Assembly: GCF_900187025.1 (NCBI RefSeq)
Contig: NZ_LT906478.1
Location: forward strand, 2,030,001-2,094,000
Length of the DNA: 64,000 bases
Source: Listeria ivanovii subsp. ivanovii
GTDB lineage: Bacteria > Bacillota > Bacilli > Lactobacillales > Listeriaceae
Direction: 5' to 3'
The notes beneath the pieces were generated by a model, which saw nothing but the letters and a program-made list of their open reading frames with translations, did not search any database and was not told the DNA's origin. The position numbers were made by a program, and so were the translations under genes. Position 1 is the first letter of the stretch. Each line of letters starts with the position of its first letter. Shown one piece after another: positions 16,867 to 25,360 of the stretch.

Positions 16867-17936
16867 TATAATCCTTCTAATCGCAAATTTTCAAAATGAA
16901 CTGGCTTTAAGTTAGTCACAGTAAGCCCAATCAAACGAATACTTTCTTTCCCAGTATAAGTTTCTCTTAAAAGTAATGCTGCAGCTTGATAAATTTGCTT
17001 TGCATCATGGATATATTCATTTAATGTCAGCCGTTTTGTAACCGTAGTAAAATCACTATACCGTAATTTAAGCACAATTGTTTTACCGTGCTTCTGCAAC
17101 TTTGTAAGCCGTTCTTCTACTTTTTTCGCAAATATCATTAGATTCTGCTCTAATATTCGTTCGTCTAATATATTGAATTCAAAAGTAGTTTCTTTTCCAA
17201 CAGATTTGCGGTCACGATGTGGATTCACAACGTTATTGGATCGTCCCCTAACATGGCGGTATAGATGATAACCTTGCTTGTGTAGTTCACGAATTAAATC
17301 CCACTCACTCCACTTCTTCAAATCCGCCCCCGTTTCTATTCCTAAGCGATGAAGTTTCTCAGCAGTTACTTTCCCTACACCATAAAATTTTGTTACTGGA
17401 ATTTTTTCTAAAAAAGCTTCAGCCTCGTCCGGTGATACCACAGTTATCCCCGCCGGCTTATGGAAATCCGAGGCGATTTTAGCGATAAATTTATTGAAAG
17501 AAACACCAGCAGATGCAGTTAGTCCAAGTTCACGGTAAATCGTTTGTTGGATGTCACGAGCAATAAGTGTTGCTGATTTCATTCCTTTTTTATTTTCCGT
17601 AACATCTAAATAGGCTTCATCCAAAGAAAGTGGTTCAATTATATCTGTATATCTGGAAAATATTTCGCGTATTTGTCCAGACACCTCTACATAATGAGAC
17701 ATATTCCCATGAATGAAAATACCATTCGGGCATAGTTTTACAGCTTGCTTAGTCGGCATTGCTGAATGTACTCCGAATTTACGCGCTTCATAAGAACAAG
17801 TAGAAACAACCCCGCGCTTATTTGGATCTCCACCAATAATTAATGGCTTCCCGCGAAACTCAGGATGGTCGCGCTGTTCTACAGATGCATAAAAAGCATC
17901 CATATCAATATGAATAATCTTCCTACTCGTATCCAT
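16866..17936 (-). CDS. dinB: DNA polymerase IV (Y family)
   Basis: Error-prone translesion polymerase. 356 residues, normal length. Catalytic carboxylates in HIDMDAFYASVEQ (residues 9-21) and SLDEAYLDVT (near 103-112); GVSFNKFIAKIASDFHKP and the helix-hairpin-helix around YGVGKVTAEKLHRLGIET follow; little-finger domain at the C terminus. The last residues are FENLRLEGL; a canonical QLxLF clamp-binding peptide is not obvious. A LexA/DinR-type box lies 17 bases before the start. Confidence 0.95.
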   Translation of the reverse strand: MDTSRKIIHIDMDAFYASVEQRDHPEFRGKPLIIGGDPNKRGVVSTCSYEARKFGVHSAMPTKQAVKLCPNGIFIHGNMSHYVEVSGQIREIFSRYTDIIEPLSLDEAYLDVTENKKGMKSATLIARDIQQTIYRELGLTASAGVSFNKFIAKIASDFHKPAGITVVSPDEAEAFLEKIPVTKFYGVGKVTAEKLHRLGIETGADLKKWSEWDLIRELHKQGYHLYRHVRGRSNNVVNPHRDRKSVGKETTFEFNILDERILEQNLMIFAKKVEERLTKLQKHGKTIVLKLRYSDFTTVTKRLTLNEYIHDAKQIYQAAALLLRETYTGKESIRLIGLTVTNLKPVHFENLRLEGL

Positions 17937-17952
17937 AACTGCCTCCTAGTAA

Positions 17953-17966
17953 CGAACAAATGTTCT
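17953..17966. promoter_or_regulatory. LexA (SOS) box upstream of dinB
   Basis: CGAACAAATGTTCT contains the palindromic GAAC-N4-GTTC core of the Gram-positive SOS box, 17 bases upstream of the dinB ATG. Confidence 0.85.
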
Positions 17967-18142
17967 TAATAAGAATTATAAACTTAAATCGATTCCATTT
18001 CAAGGAAATCTTACTAATCAATTGAAAAGTTATCACAACTTAAATAAGTTTTACCTTTTGTTTCCTAAAATAGCTTAAATTATTAATGCACAAAATATGC
18101 TAACAATAGTGGTTGTGATGGCTAGGACAAAAATATCTCTAC

Positions 18143-18209
18143 AATAAAAAACAAGCAGAAATCTTGTTTATTCCATTTCAAAAATGGTTTTATACAATGA
18201 TTCCTGCTT
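18143..18209 (-). terminator. Long-hairpin terminator of the sulfotransferase gene
   Basis: An imperfect stem pairs AAGCAGAAATC (from 18153) with the arm ending TTCCTGCTT (18209), with an inner CCATTT/AAATGG hairpin; a T-tract follows on the minus strand (18144-18150). The rest of the 332-base gap 17937-18268 holds only the dinB promoter region and LexA box. Confidence 0.7.
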
Positions 18210-18268
18210 ATTTAATTTCCAACTTTTAATACTCGATTTTAGCTATGTCTCATTTTCTAAACTTTAAA

Positions 18269-19915
18269 TTATTCATCTTGTGTCATTTTAAAGCTATAAC
18301 TTGCTGGGTATAAACTGAATCTTTCAGCTCGGTATGCCCAAGCAGAGTCAGGAAAATTCATCAGATGCATTTCGAAAACTATCTGACCTTCTTGATTAAC
18401 TTCTAAAATACTACTTTCTTTGCCGTTTTTCCGATGTCCAAAGTTAATCAAGTAATTACCAGTATTTTCCATATACCGTGAGCCACCAACTATTTCTGTC
18501 CAGTAATCTTCCCCTAAAGCTTTACCGTATGAAAAGACTATTTCTACTTTCTTGGTTTTTTCATTAATTCGATATTGAAGTGCTTCACTATATTCACCTG
18601 ATACGTCTTCATCCCCACGTGTAACAACCACATTGTTATCATAAAGCAAAATATCCACTGTATCTGGATTATCATCTTGATCTGGTAAAATTTCGACTGC
18701 ATGTTGACCTGCAGGATATTTAAAATTTGTACCTGTTGAATCAAGTAAATATTTTTTATAAGAATCTGGCCAACCTTCCTTATCAGAAAGAATCCATTTG
18801 ATTTTAGTTGTATCATAATCAAGTTTCATAATGGTGTCTTGGCTACGACTGGAAATAACAATACTATCATCACTTTCATCGTACCAAATGGCATTTTGAT
18901 GGAACCAGTCTACTTTCCCATCTGAGCGAGCTTTATAATCTTGATAAAATTCTTCTGGTAAAATATCTTTCAAATCGATTGTTTTCACAACTTTGCCAGT
19001 TTGCCGGTCAATTTCAATCATCGTATCTTCCATATATTTTGTATCATCATTAATGGTTAAAAGTAAGTTTCCTGATGGTAGTTCGATGGCATCATGATGA
19101 ATAGCTGATTTAGATGAAGAACCAGATTGTTCACTTTCAGCTTCTGTTGTCATTGAGTAGGCATGATAAATTTTGCCTAAGTAATCGGTTTCTAAAAGTA
19201 ATGAGTACGTATCATCGGTATTGTCATATTTTGTTAAGTATAATAAATGCCCATTTTCTAATTCTTTAAACACGTGACTATTGTATTTTGTGGAATACCA
19301 GCGAACATCTCCGTTTGAATCTACACCATAGGCATATTTTGTGCTCGGGGTAATGAATGTTAACTGATTACCCGTTTGCTCCATTTGTGTCGTATCACTT
19401 GAAGCAACTTCGATTTCCGGCATTTCAGCTGGTAGTTTATCCGTTTGAATGGTCACTGTTTTTTCTATTTTTTTGCCATCTTGCGTTACCGCTATTATTT
19501 TGACCTTATTTGCTTTATCTGCGTAAAGACCAAGCACTGCTACTTCATGGTGTGTTGTATAGTCTGCGTTCACTTCTGACTGAATAGTTGTGTCGGTATT
19601 TTCACCTTCCACTTCTACCGTAATTTTCATTTTTTCATCTGTATCAAATAAAAGAAGTGCTGTTAGCGGACTTGTTCCGTATGGGTTTAATTTAATATTA
19701 GGATTTTCCAGCGTACTACTTGCACTACTTTCTTTTAATTGTTTTTCAATTTTGGTTTGTTCATCCACAAGATCTGTATCCATCATATAATAATCTTGCT
19801 CGGAGGCTTCCGTTTTATCTTGATAAAAATAATAGCCTATCCCGACCGCAAGTATAATAACTAAACTTGTAAGGAGGAGAAGGAACATTTTTTTGGGTTT
19901 CTGTGTTTTTTTCAT
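18269..19915 (-). CDS. Membrane-anchored arylsulfate sulfotransferase (AssT family)
   Basis: 548 residues. Uncleaved signal-anchor near residues 10-30 after a Lys-rich start, a beta-rich N-terminal domain (about 70-165) and a propeller domain (about 180-540), the layout of arylsulfate sulfotransferases that move sulfate between phenols outside the membrane. Likely catalytic residues are His273/274 (AIHHDAIELPSG), His339 (DWFHQNA), Arg357 (SSRSQD) and His405 (AGQHAVEIL). The His339-Arg357 gap of 18 equals that of E. coli AssT His356-Arg374 as I recall it. AAAGGAG precedes the ATG. An MFS gene lies 87 bases upstream on the same strand. No DsbA/DsbB-like partner genes adjoin, and the mature protein has no cysteine. 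Confidence 0.85.
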   Translation of the reverse strand: MKKTQKPKKMFLLLLTSLVIILAVGIGYYFYQDKTEASEQDYYMMDTDLVDEQTKIEKQLKESSASSTLENPNIKLNPYGTSPLTALLLFDTDEKMKITVEVEGENTDTTIQSEVNADYTTHHEVAVLGLYADKANKVKIIAVTQDGKKIEKTVTIQTDKLPAEMPEIEVASSDTTQMEQTGNQLTFITPSTKYAYGVDSNGDVRWYSTKYNSHVFKELENGHLLYLTKYDNTDDTYSLLLETDYLGKIYHAYSMTTEAESEQSGSSSKSAIHHDAIELPSGNLLLTINDDTKYMEDTMIEIDRQTGKVVKTIDLKDILPEEFYQDYKARSDGKVDWFHQNAIWYDESDDSIVISSRSQDTIMKLDYDTTKIKWILSDKEGWPDSYKKYLLDSTGTNFKYPAGQHAVEILPDQDDNPDTVDILLYDNNVVVTRGDEDVSGEYSEALQYRINEKTKKVEIVFSYGKALGEDYWTEIVGGSRYMENTGNYLINFGHRKNGKESSILEVNQEGQIVFEMHLMNFPDSAWAYRAERFSLYPASYSFKMTQDE

Positions 19916-20002
19916 AAGAAAACTCCTTTCGCATTACAACCTAGTTTAGCAAAAAAATTTGAATAAACTATGAACGGAATACGAAAAAAGTTTAACTACT
20001 AA

Positions 20003-21205
20003 TTATTTAATTTCTATTTGTCTTTTTTTGATTGCTAGTACAATTAGCCCCGATATTAATAAAGTTAGTGCTAAGAATAGAAAAGCCGATTGGTAAGAGT
20101 TTGTCGCATCAACCAAGTCACCAATAATCATTGGTGCAAAAAAGCCGCCTAAGACACCACCTGAATTGATTGCCGCATATTTAGTTGCAATATGACTTTG
20201 TTTGAATAACTTGTGTGGTAAGCCCATTAAGGTTGTAAACGCCATAATGAGAAAGATATTACAAAGGCAGAGACAAATAATCGAAAGTGTTAGTTGCTCA
20301 AATAAATATACGCCATACACTGAAAATGCTCCTAAAAGGCAGAAAATAAAGATGACTATTTTTTCTTTGCCTTCAAAAAAGCGACTGATGAAGTAACCGC
20401 CAAGTATACCCGCAATTAAAATACAAATCCCTGCTAATGAACTGATATAACTAACTTGGCTAATTGCAAGCCCTCTTGCTTCATTCAAATAAGATGCTAA
20501 CCAGCTAGTTAAACCGTAATTTGCCGCATTAATAAATAATGCAGATAGTAGCAAAATCCAAAGCTGCGAATCTTTTATTAGCTCTGAAAATGGTACTTTT
20601 ATTTTCTCCTTTTGATTCTTCAATTCTGTCGTTGATGACTTAGGAACGACAGCCAAAATCAGTAAGCCAATCAATATGACGATTACACCCATGACATAAT
20701 ACGTATTTCTCCATCCCATCGAGAGTAAAAGAGGTGCGATTAGTAGCGGACCGATAAATGCTGCAAAACCAGATGAAGCAAGCATGGCAGATTGCGCAAA
20801 ACCTCTTTTAGTTAGTGGAATGTGAAGAGAAATATAATTGCTAATCGATGGGGGATATCCGGCATGACCAAGTGCTCCTGATAAGAAACGTACTACTACT
20901 AAAAATAGTAAAGAGTAGCCAAATCCAAAGATAGCAAGAAATAACCCTACAATTATAATCGATATACCGAGTACTGGACGAGCACCAATTTTATTGTTTA
21001 AATAGCCCATCGGAATTTGGAAAATCGTGTATCCTAAAAAGAAAGCACTTAAAATTAGCCCTTTCTGACTGGGGTCAAACCCTAAATCTTGAGAGACGGA
21101 CACTAAAGAAATTCCGATAGTATACTTATCCATATATACACTGGTATATCCTAAAAATAGAACAAGTAAAACCATTAGTGAATGTTTTTCTTTTACCTGA
21201 TTCAT
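20003..21205 (-). CDS. MFS transporter, anion:cation symporter-like
   Basis: 400 residues with twelve predicted hydrophobic segments. The loop between segments 2 and 3 reads MGYLNNKIGARPVLG (MFS motif A variant). DKYTIGISL in segment 1 and HAGYPPSISNYISLHIP after segment 4 resemble the ACS subfamily that carries organic anions (hexuronates, glucarate, phthalate). It starts 160 bases after the M20 operon terminator and runs toward the sulfotransferase, so the two may be co-transcribed. Substrate unknown; an organic anion such as a sulfate conjugate would fit the context but is inference. Confidence 0.82.
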   Translation of the reverse strand: MNQVKEKHSLMVLLVLFLGYTSVYMDKYTIGISLVSVSQDLGFDPSQKGLILSAFFLGYTIFQIPMGYLNNKIGARPVLGISIIIVGLFLAIFGFGYSLLFLVVVRFLSGALGHAGYPPSISNYISLHIPLTKRGFAQSAMLASSGFAAFIGPLLIAPLLLSMGWRNTYYVMGVIVILIGLLILAVVPKSSTTELKNQKEKIKVPFSELIKDSQLWILLLSALFINAANYGLTSWLASYLNEARGLAISQVSYISSLAGICILIAGILGGYFISRFFEGKEKIVIFIFCLLGAFSVYGVYLFEQLTLSIICLCLCNIFLIMAFTTLMGLPHKLFKQSHIATKYAAINSGGVLGGFFAPMIIGDLVDATNSYQSAFLFLALTLLISGLIVLAIKKRQIEIK

Positions 21206-21313
21206 TTGAGTTAACTCCTTTGTATTGGTTATGATTAATAATTGCTGGTCTTGTATATCCTATTATTATACCTAAATAAAGAACATATTTCTAAATAACT
21301 TATTTTTAATGAC

Positions 21314-21352
21314 AAAGAGCATAACCAGATTAATTCTCTGACTATGCTCTTT
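21314..21352. terminator. Terminator after the M20-MFS-M20 operon
   Basis: AAAGAGCATA (21314-21323) pairs exactly with TATGCTCTTT (21343-21352), with inner CAGA/TCTG pairing. The T-tract on the minus strand is short, so strength is uncertain. Confidence 0.65.
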
Positions 21353-21364
21353 TCAATACTATCG

Positions 21365-22552
21365 TCAGTCCAGCTTGTAGTAATCTAATACTACTTCGGC
21401 GACAGATTTCGCAGCAACTAATAGTGCGTCTTCATCAATATCAAATTTTGGATGGTGATTAAAGTAAGCTTGTTCCGTATTTTTAGGTTTCGCGCCAATA
21501 TAGAAAAATACGCCAGGAATTTTTTCTAAATAGTAAGCAAAATCTTCTGACCCTGAGAGCATTTCGTACTCAGAAACAGCTGTTAAATATTCCCCTACAC
21601 CTTTTTGCAAACTAGCTACTACTTGTTCGGTCACATTTGGGTCATTGTAAAGTGGCGGGTAGTCATTGGTGTATGTTAATTCAGTTGTCACGCCAAACAT
21701 TGCTTCAATACCAGCAACAATTCGATGGATTTCTGCATCAATTTTATTACGATTTTCAGTATTCATATAGCGAACATCGCCTTCAAGTTCTACCGCATCT
21801 TTAATCACATTGAAACTTCCTTTTCCGTCAAAAGAACCAATAGTAACAACACCAGTATCAAACGGATTTAAACGTCGACTTATAATGGTTTGAACCGCTG
21901 TTACAAAATAAGCACTTGCTACAATCGCATCATTTGCCATATGTGGCGAGGAACCGTGTCCACCAACACCTTGAATTTTCAACTTAAAGTAGGTGCGGCC
22001 AGCCATGGAATAGCCACTATGATAATATACTTCCCCAGAATCACCAAACGGAAAGACATGAATGCCAAAAATTTGATCGACATCATTTAAAATACCAGAT
22101 TCTACCACACTTTTTGCTCCACCAGGTGGCGTTTCTTCGGCATGTTGATGCACTATTTTAATGACGCCTGGAATATTTTCTTTTAGGGAAATTAAGCAGT
22201 CCGCTAATACAAGCATATATGCGGTATGCCCATCATGTCCACACGCATGCATGACCCCTTCGTTTTTGGATTTAAAAGGAAGTCCAGTTTCTTCTGTTAC
22301 AGGAAGTGCGTCAAAATCAGCACGTAACGCAATTGTTTTACCACGTTTTCCACCTTTGATCGTAACAACAACCGCATGTCCATTTCCTATATCTGTTGCC
22401 ACTTCGACATCTTTTCCTTTGTAAAAATCTTGAATGTATTTTGCTGTTTCTGTTTCATGAAAAGATAGTTCTGGATTCTCGTGTAAATGACGTCTAATTT
22501 GAATAATTTCAGCTTTTCTTTCATCGAGCATTTTCATTAATTGAGCGCGCAT
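21365..22552 (-). CDS. M20D-family amidohydrolase (N-acyl-amino-acid/hippurate type), copy 1
   Basis: 395 residues, cytosolic. Two-metal hydrolase motifs intact: RADFDALP (about 78-84), HACGHDGHT (102-110, Cys104 and His106 as metal ligands), HAEETPPGG (137-145, Glu139/140), GIHVFPFG (His165) and FNHHPKFDIDE near 370. The family releases amino acids from N-acyl conjugates such as N-acetyl-amino acids or hippurate, or ring-opens indole-3-acetyl-amino acids. Clearly paralogous to the gene at 23962, which it flanks with an MFS gene between. GGAGGATATCAC precedes the ATG. Confidence 0.87.
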   Translation of the reverse strand: MRAQLMKMLDERKAEIIQIRRHLHENPELSFHETETAKYIQDFYKGKDVEVATDIGNGHAVVVTIKGGKRGKTIALRADFDALPVTEETGLPFKSKNEGVMHACGHDGHTAYMLVLADCLISLKENIPGVIKIVHQHAEETPPGGAKSVVESGILNDVDQIFGIHVFPFGDSGEVYYHSGYSMAGRTYFKLKIQGVGGHGSSPHMANDAIVASAYFVTAVQTIISRRLNPFDTGVVTIGSFDGKGSFNVIKDAVELEGDVRYMNTENRNKIDAEIHRIVAGIEAMFGVTTELTYTNDYPPLYNDPNVTEQVVASLQKGVGEYLTAVSEYEMLSGSEDFAYYLEKIPGVFFYIGAKPKNTEQAYFNHHPKFDIDEDALLVAAKSVAEVVLDYYKLD

Positions 22553-22564
22553 GTGATATCCTCC

Positions 22565-23962
22565 TTATTCTTTTGCAGCTTTAAGTGGTGCAGCTTTTTT
22601 CGCTTTTGGTGTAGTTACAACAACAGAGATAAGCGACACGACACAGAATGCTACATTTGTAAATAAGCCAATCATTGCTGCTAAATCAACATTTCCTGCC
22701 AGTGTAATGACACCGTAGATAGTAGCTGAAATCGCTACACCGAAAGAGCCACCTAAGGAACTAGCCATTTTATAAATACCAGAAGCTACCCCTACTTTAT
22801 CTTCTGGTGCATTGGAAATCGCAGTATCCGTGGAAGGTGTTGCATACATACCAAGACCAACTCCAAATAAGGCAAAACCAATAAATACAAGAACGGTATA
22901 AAGTACACCTGGAATAAATGTAAGTGCCATAAGTCCGATACCAACAGCTGTAATTGCAGATCCAAGAATCATCGGTTTACGTGCACCAACTCGTTGCAGA
23001 ATTTTTTCACCAATCCGAATCATTCCAAGTACACAAACTAGGTACCCGATGGATAATAAGCCAGATTGGAATGCTGTGAAACCACGTCCAACTTGTACGT
23101 ATGTGTTTGCAACAACAAGTGTTCCAGCTGCTGCATTTAATAAGAAGTTGGAAAGTGTTGCACCAGTGTATGCTTTATTTTGGAATAACGAAAAATCAAT
23201 AAATCCATTTGCTTGGCGAAGTTCTACGCGGAAAAATAGTCCTGCTGAAACAAGGAAAACAACAAGCATGATGATTGTCGTTGGGCTTGTCCAACCAAAT
23301 GTAGAGCCACGAGTAATAATAAGATTTAAACAAACCATTGCAATAACAAAAAGAACAAGTCCAAAAGAATCAAATTTTGCTTTTGTATTTTGAACAACTT
23401 TACTTTCTGGCGTACCTTTAATTAACAACATACCTAGAAGTGCAAACGCGATAGAGAAAATGAAAATCCAGCGCCAGCCCATGTAAGTAGCAATGGCACC
23501 ACCGGCGAAAGAACAAATTCCTGAACCGCCCCATGAACCAATCGACCAATAACTAAGTGCTCTTTGTCTATCTGCCCCGTCAAAATATGTTTTCATCAGC
23601 GCTAGTGTTGCAGGCATAATACAAGCAGCAGAAAGCCCTTGAATAATACGTCCAATAATTAATAATGTTGCGCCTTGTGTAATAACAAGTAGTAAAGAAC
23701 CGATAATACTAAGAATAAGACCAATATACGTTAATTTCATTCGACCAAATTTATCAGCTAATCCACCAGCTACAACGATGAAGATACCTGAGAATAGAGC
23801 AGTTAAACTGATGGCGATACTTAGTAGACTTGGTGAAATCCCCAGATCAGCTTGAACATCTGGTACGATATTAACCATCGATTGAGCGAACAGCCAAAAT
23901 GTAATAACACCGAATACAATCCCCACAATTAGTTTATTTGTTCCTTTATATGTTGTTGCCAT
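22565..23962 (-). CDS. MFS transporter, 14-segment DHA2-like
   Basis: 465 residues with about 13-14 hydrophobic segments, motif A GGLADKFGRMKLTY after segment 2 and the segment-5 antiporter-like motif region GSWGGSGICSFAGGAIATYMGWRW. Its ATG and the stop of the upstream amidohydrolase share a base, and the downstream amidohydrolase starts 12 bases on, so the three form one operon. Family members usually export drugs, but tight linkage to two amidohydrolases suggests transport of an acyl-amino acid substrate or its product. Confidence 0.84.
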   Translation of the reverse strand: MATTYKGTNKLIVGIVFGVITFWLFAQSMVNIVPDVQADLGISPSLLSIAISLTALFSGIFIVVAGGLADKFGRMKLTYIGLILSIIGSLLLVITQGATLLIIGRIIQGLSAACIMPATLALMKTYFDGADRQRALSYWSIGSWGGSGICSFAGGAIATYMGWRWIFIFSIAFALLGMLLIKGTPESKVVQNTKAKFDSFGLVLFVIAMVCLNLIITRGSTFGWTSPTTIIMLVVFLVSAGLFFRVELRQANGFIDFSLFQNKAYTGATLSNFLLNAAAGTLVVANTYVQVGRGFTAFQSGLLSIGYLVCVLGMIRIGEKILQRVGARKPMILGSAITAVGIGLMALTFIPGVLYTVLVFIGFALFGVGLGMYATPSTDTAISNAPEDKVGVASGIYKMASSLGGSFGVAISATIYGVITLAGNVDLAAMIGLFTNVAFCVVSLISVVVTTPKAKKAAPLKAAKE

Positions 23963-25149
23963 TAGTTATTCTCTCCTTTTAAGTAATCTAGGACACAAGC
24001 TCCCATTGCTTTTGATGCAATTAAAAGCGCGTCTTCATTAATGTCGAATTTTGGATGATGATGCGGATAATAATGTCCATCTGCTGGCATAGCTCCAACA
24101 TAGAAAAATACGCTTGGACGTTCTTTAGCATAATAAGCAAAATCTTCGGATGGCGGTTGCGGTTCACAGCGAACGATATCTGTTACTTCTGGGATAGCTG
24201 CATCTTTAAGTGATCTAACAACAAAGTCCGTTAAAGTTTCATCATTGTTTAAAACTGGGTAATCATTTTTGTAATCCAGTTCACAAGTAACACCAAACAT
24301 AGCTTCTAATCCACTAGCAATACGTTTTACTTCTTTTTCGATTGTATTTCGTGTTTCTTCAGACATGGAGCGAACATCGCCTTCAAGTTCCACAGCGTCT
24401 TTAATCACATTGAAACTACCTTTACCATCAAAAGAACCAATCGTAACTGAACCAACATCAAACGGGTTTAAACGACGGCTAATAATAGTTTGAACTGCTA
24501 CAACAAATTCACTTGCTGCTACAATCGCATCGTTTGCTAAATGGGGGGAAGAACCGTGTCCACCTTGACCTTGTACTTTTAATTTGAAATAAGAACGACC
24601 AGTTTGAATCGCACCTTCACGGTAGTATACTTCCCCGGTTTTCATTGTCGACATAACGTGAATTCCCAGTACATTGTCCACACCGTCCAGTGCCCCATCG
24701 CCAATCATTTGTATTGCGCCACCAGGAGGCGTTTCTTCTGCATGTTGATGTAAGATAACCATTTTCCCAGTTAACTCATCTTTCATTTCAATTAGTGTTT
24801 CTCCTAAGATCAACATGTAAGCTGTATGTCCGTCATGACCACAAGCATGCATAACTCCAGGATTTTTAGAAGCAAAAGGTAATCCAGTTTCTTCTTGAAT
24901 TGGTAAGGCATCAAAGTCTGCACGAATTGCTAGTGTTTTTCCAAGTTTGCCAGTATCAATTGTTACAACAACACCATTACCTCCCACATGCGTGCGTACA
25001 TCACAATCCATTTCTTTATAAAAGTCAGCAATGTATTTTGCTGTATCTTTCTCTTGAAATGAAAGTTCAGGATGCTCATGCAAATAACGACGAATTTCTA
25101 TCATCCGACTTTGTTTTTCATCTAGTTTTTGGAATAACTTTTCTTTCAT
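23962..25149 (-). CDS. M20D-family amidohydrolase, copy 2
   Basis: 395 residues, same length and motif spacing as copy 1: RADFDALP (77-84), HACGHDGHTAYM (101-112, Cys103/His105), HAEETPPGG (136-144), GIHVMSTM and HHHPKFDINEDALL near the C terminus. Many segments are near-identical to copy 1, e.g. GSFDGKGSFNVIKDAVELEG, so this is a tandem duplication that has diverged in the C-terminal region (SEDFAYYAKERPSVFFYVGA versus the copy 1 form). First gene of the operon. The AraC/GH39 gene lies 208 bases upstream on the same strand. Confidence 0.87.
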   Translation of the reverse strand: MKEKLFQKLDEKQSRMIEIRRYLHEHPELSFQEKDTAKYIADFYKEMDCDVRTHVGGNGVVVTIDTGKLGKTLAIRADFDALPIQEETGLPFASKNPGVMHACGHDGHTAYMLILGETLIEMKDELTGKMVILHQHAEETPPGGAIQMIGDGALDGVDNVLGIHVMSTMKTGEVYYREGAIQTGRSYFKLKVQGQGGHGSSPHLANDAIVAASEFVVAVQTIISRRLNPFDVGSVTIGSFDGKGSFNVIKDAVELEGDVRSMSEETRNTIEKEVKRIASGLEAMFGVTCELDYKNDYPVLNNDETLTDFVVRSLKDAAIPEVTDIVRCEPQPPSEDFAYYAKERPSVFFYVGAMPADGHYYPHHHPKFDINEDALLIASKAMGACVLDYLKGENN

Positions 25150-25326
25150 TGTCTAAACCTCCATTTTGTATACTTATGCTGGCCAGAACATTCGTATTTT
25201 TCATTACATCCTTATTATAAGAAAAAAAAAGCTAAAAGAAGTTTGTTTTTTTGCTTAGTTTTAGCTTGTTTATTTCTTCTTTTTGATTCTAATTGATTCA
25301 ATGTCAAAAATTCGGTGCTTAGGGTA

Positions 25327-25360
25327 TTAAAAAAGTCCAACTCAGTCGATTTAGACTTTA
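25327..25360 (-). terminator. Probable terminator of the AraC/GH39 gene
   Basis: Minus strand AAAGTC (25354-25359) pairs with GACTTTTTT (25329-25337), loop about 16; a competing stem uses CGATTT/AAATCG (25347-25364). It overlaps the stop codon region. Confidence 0.5.
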
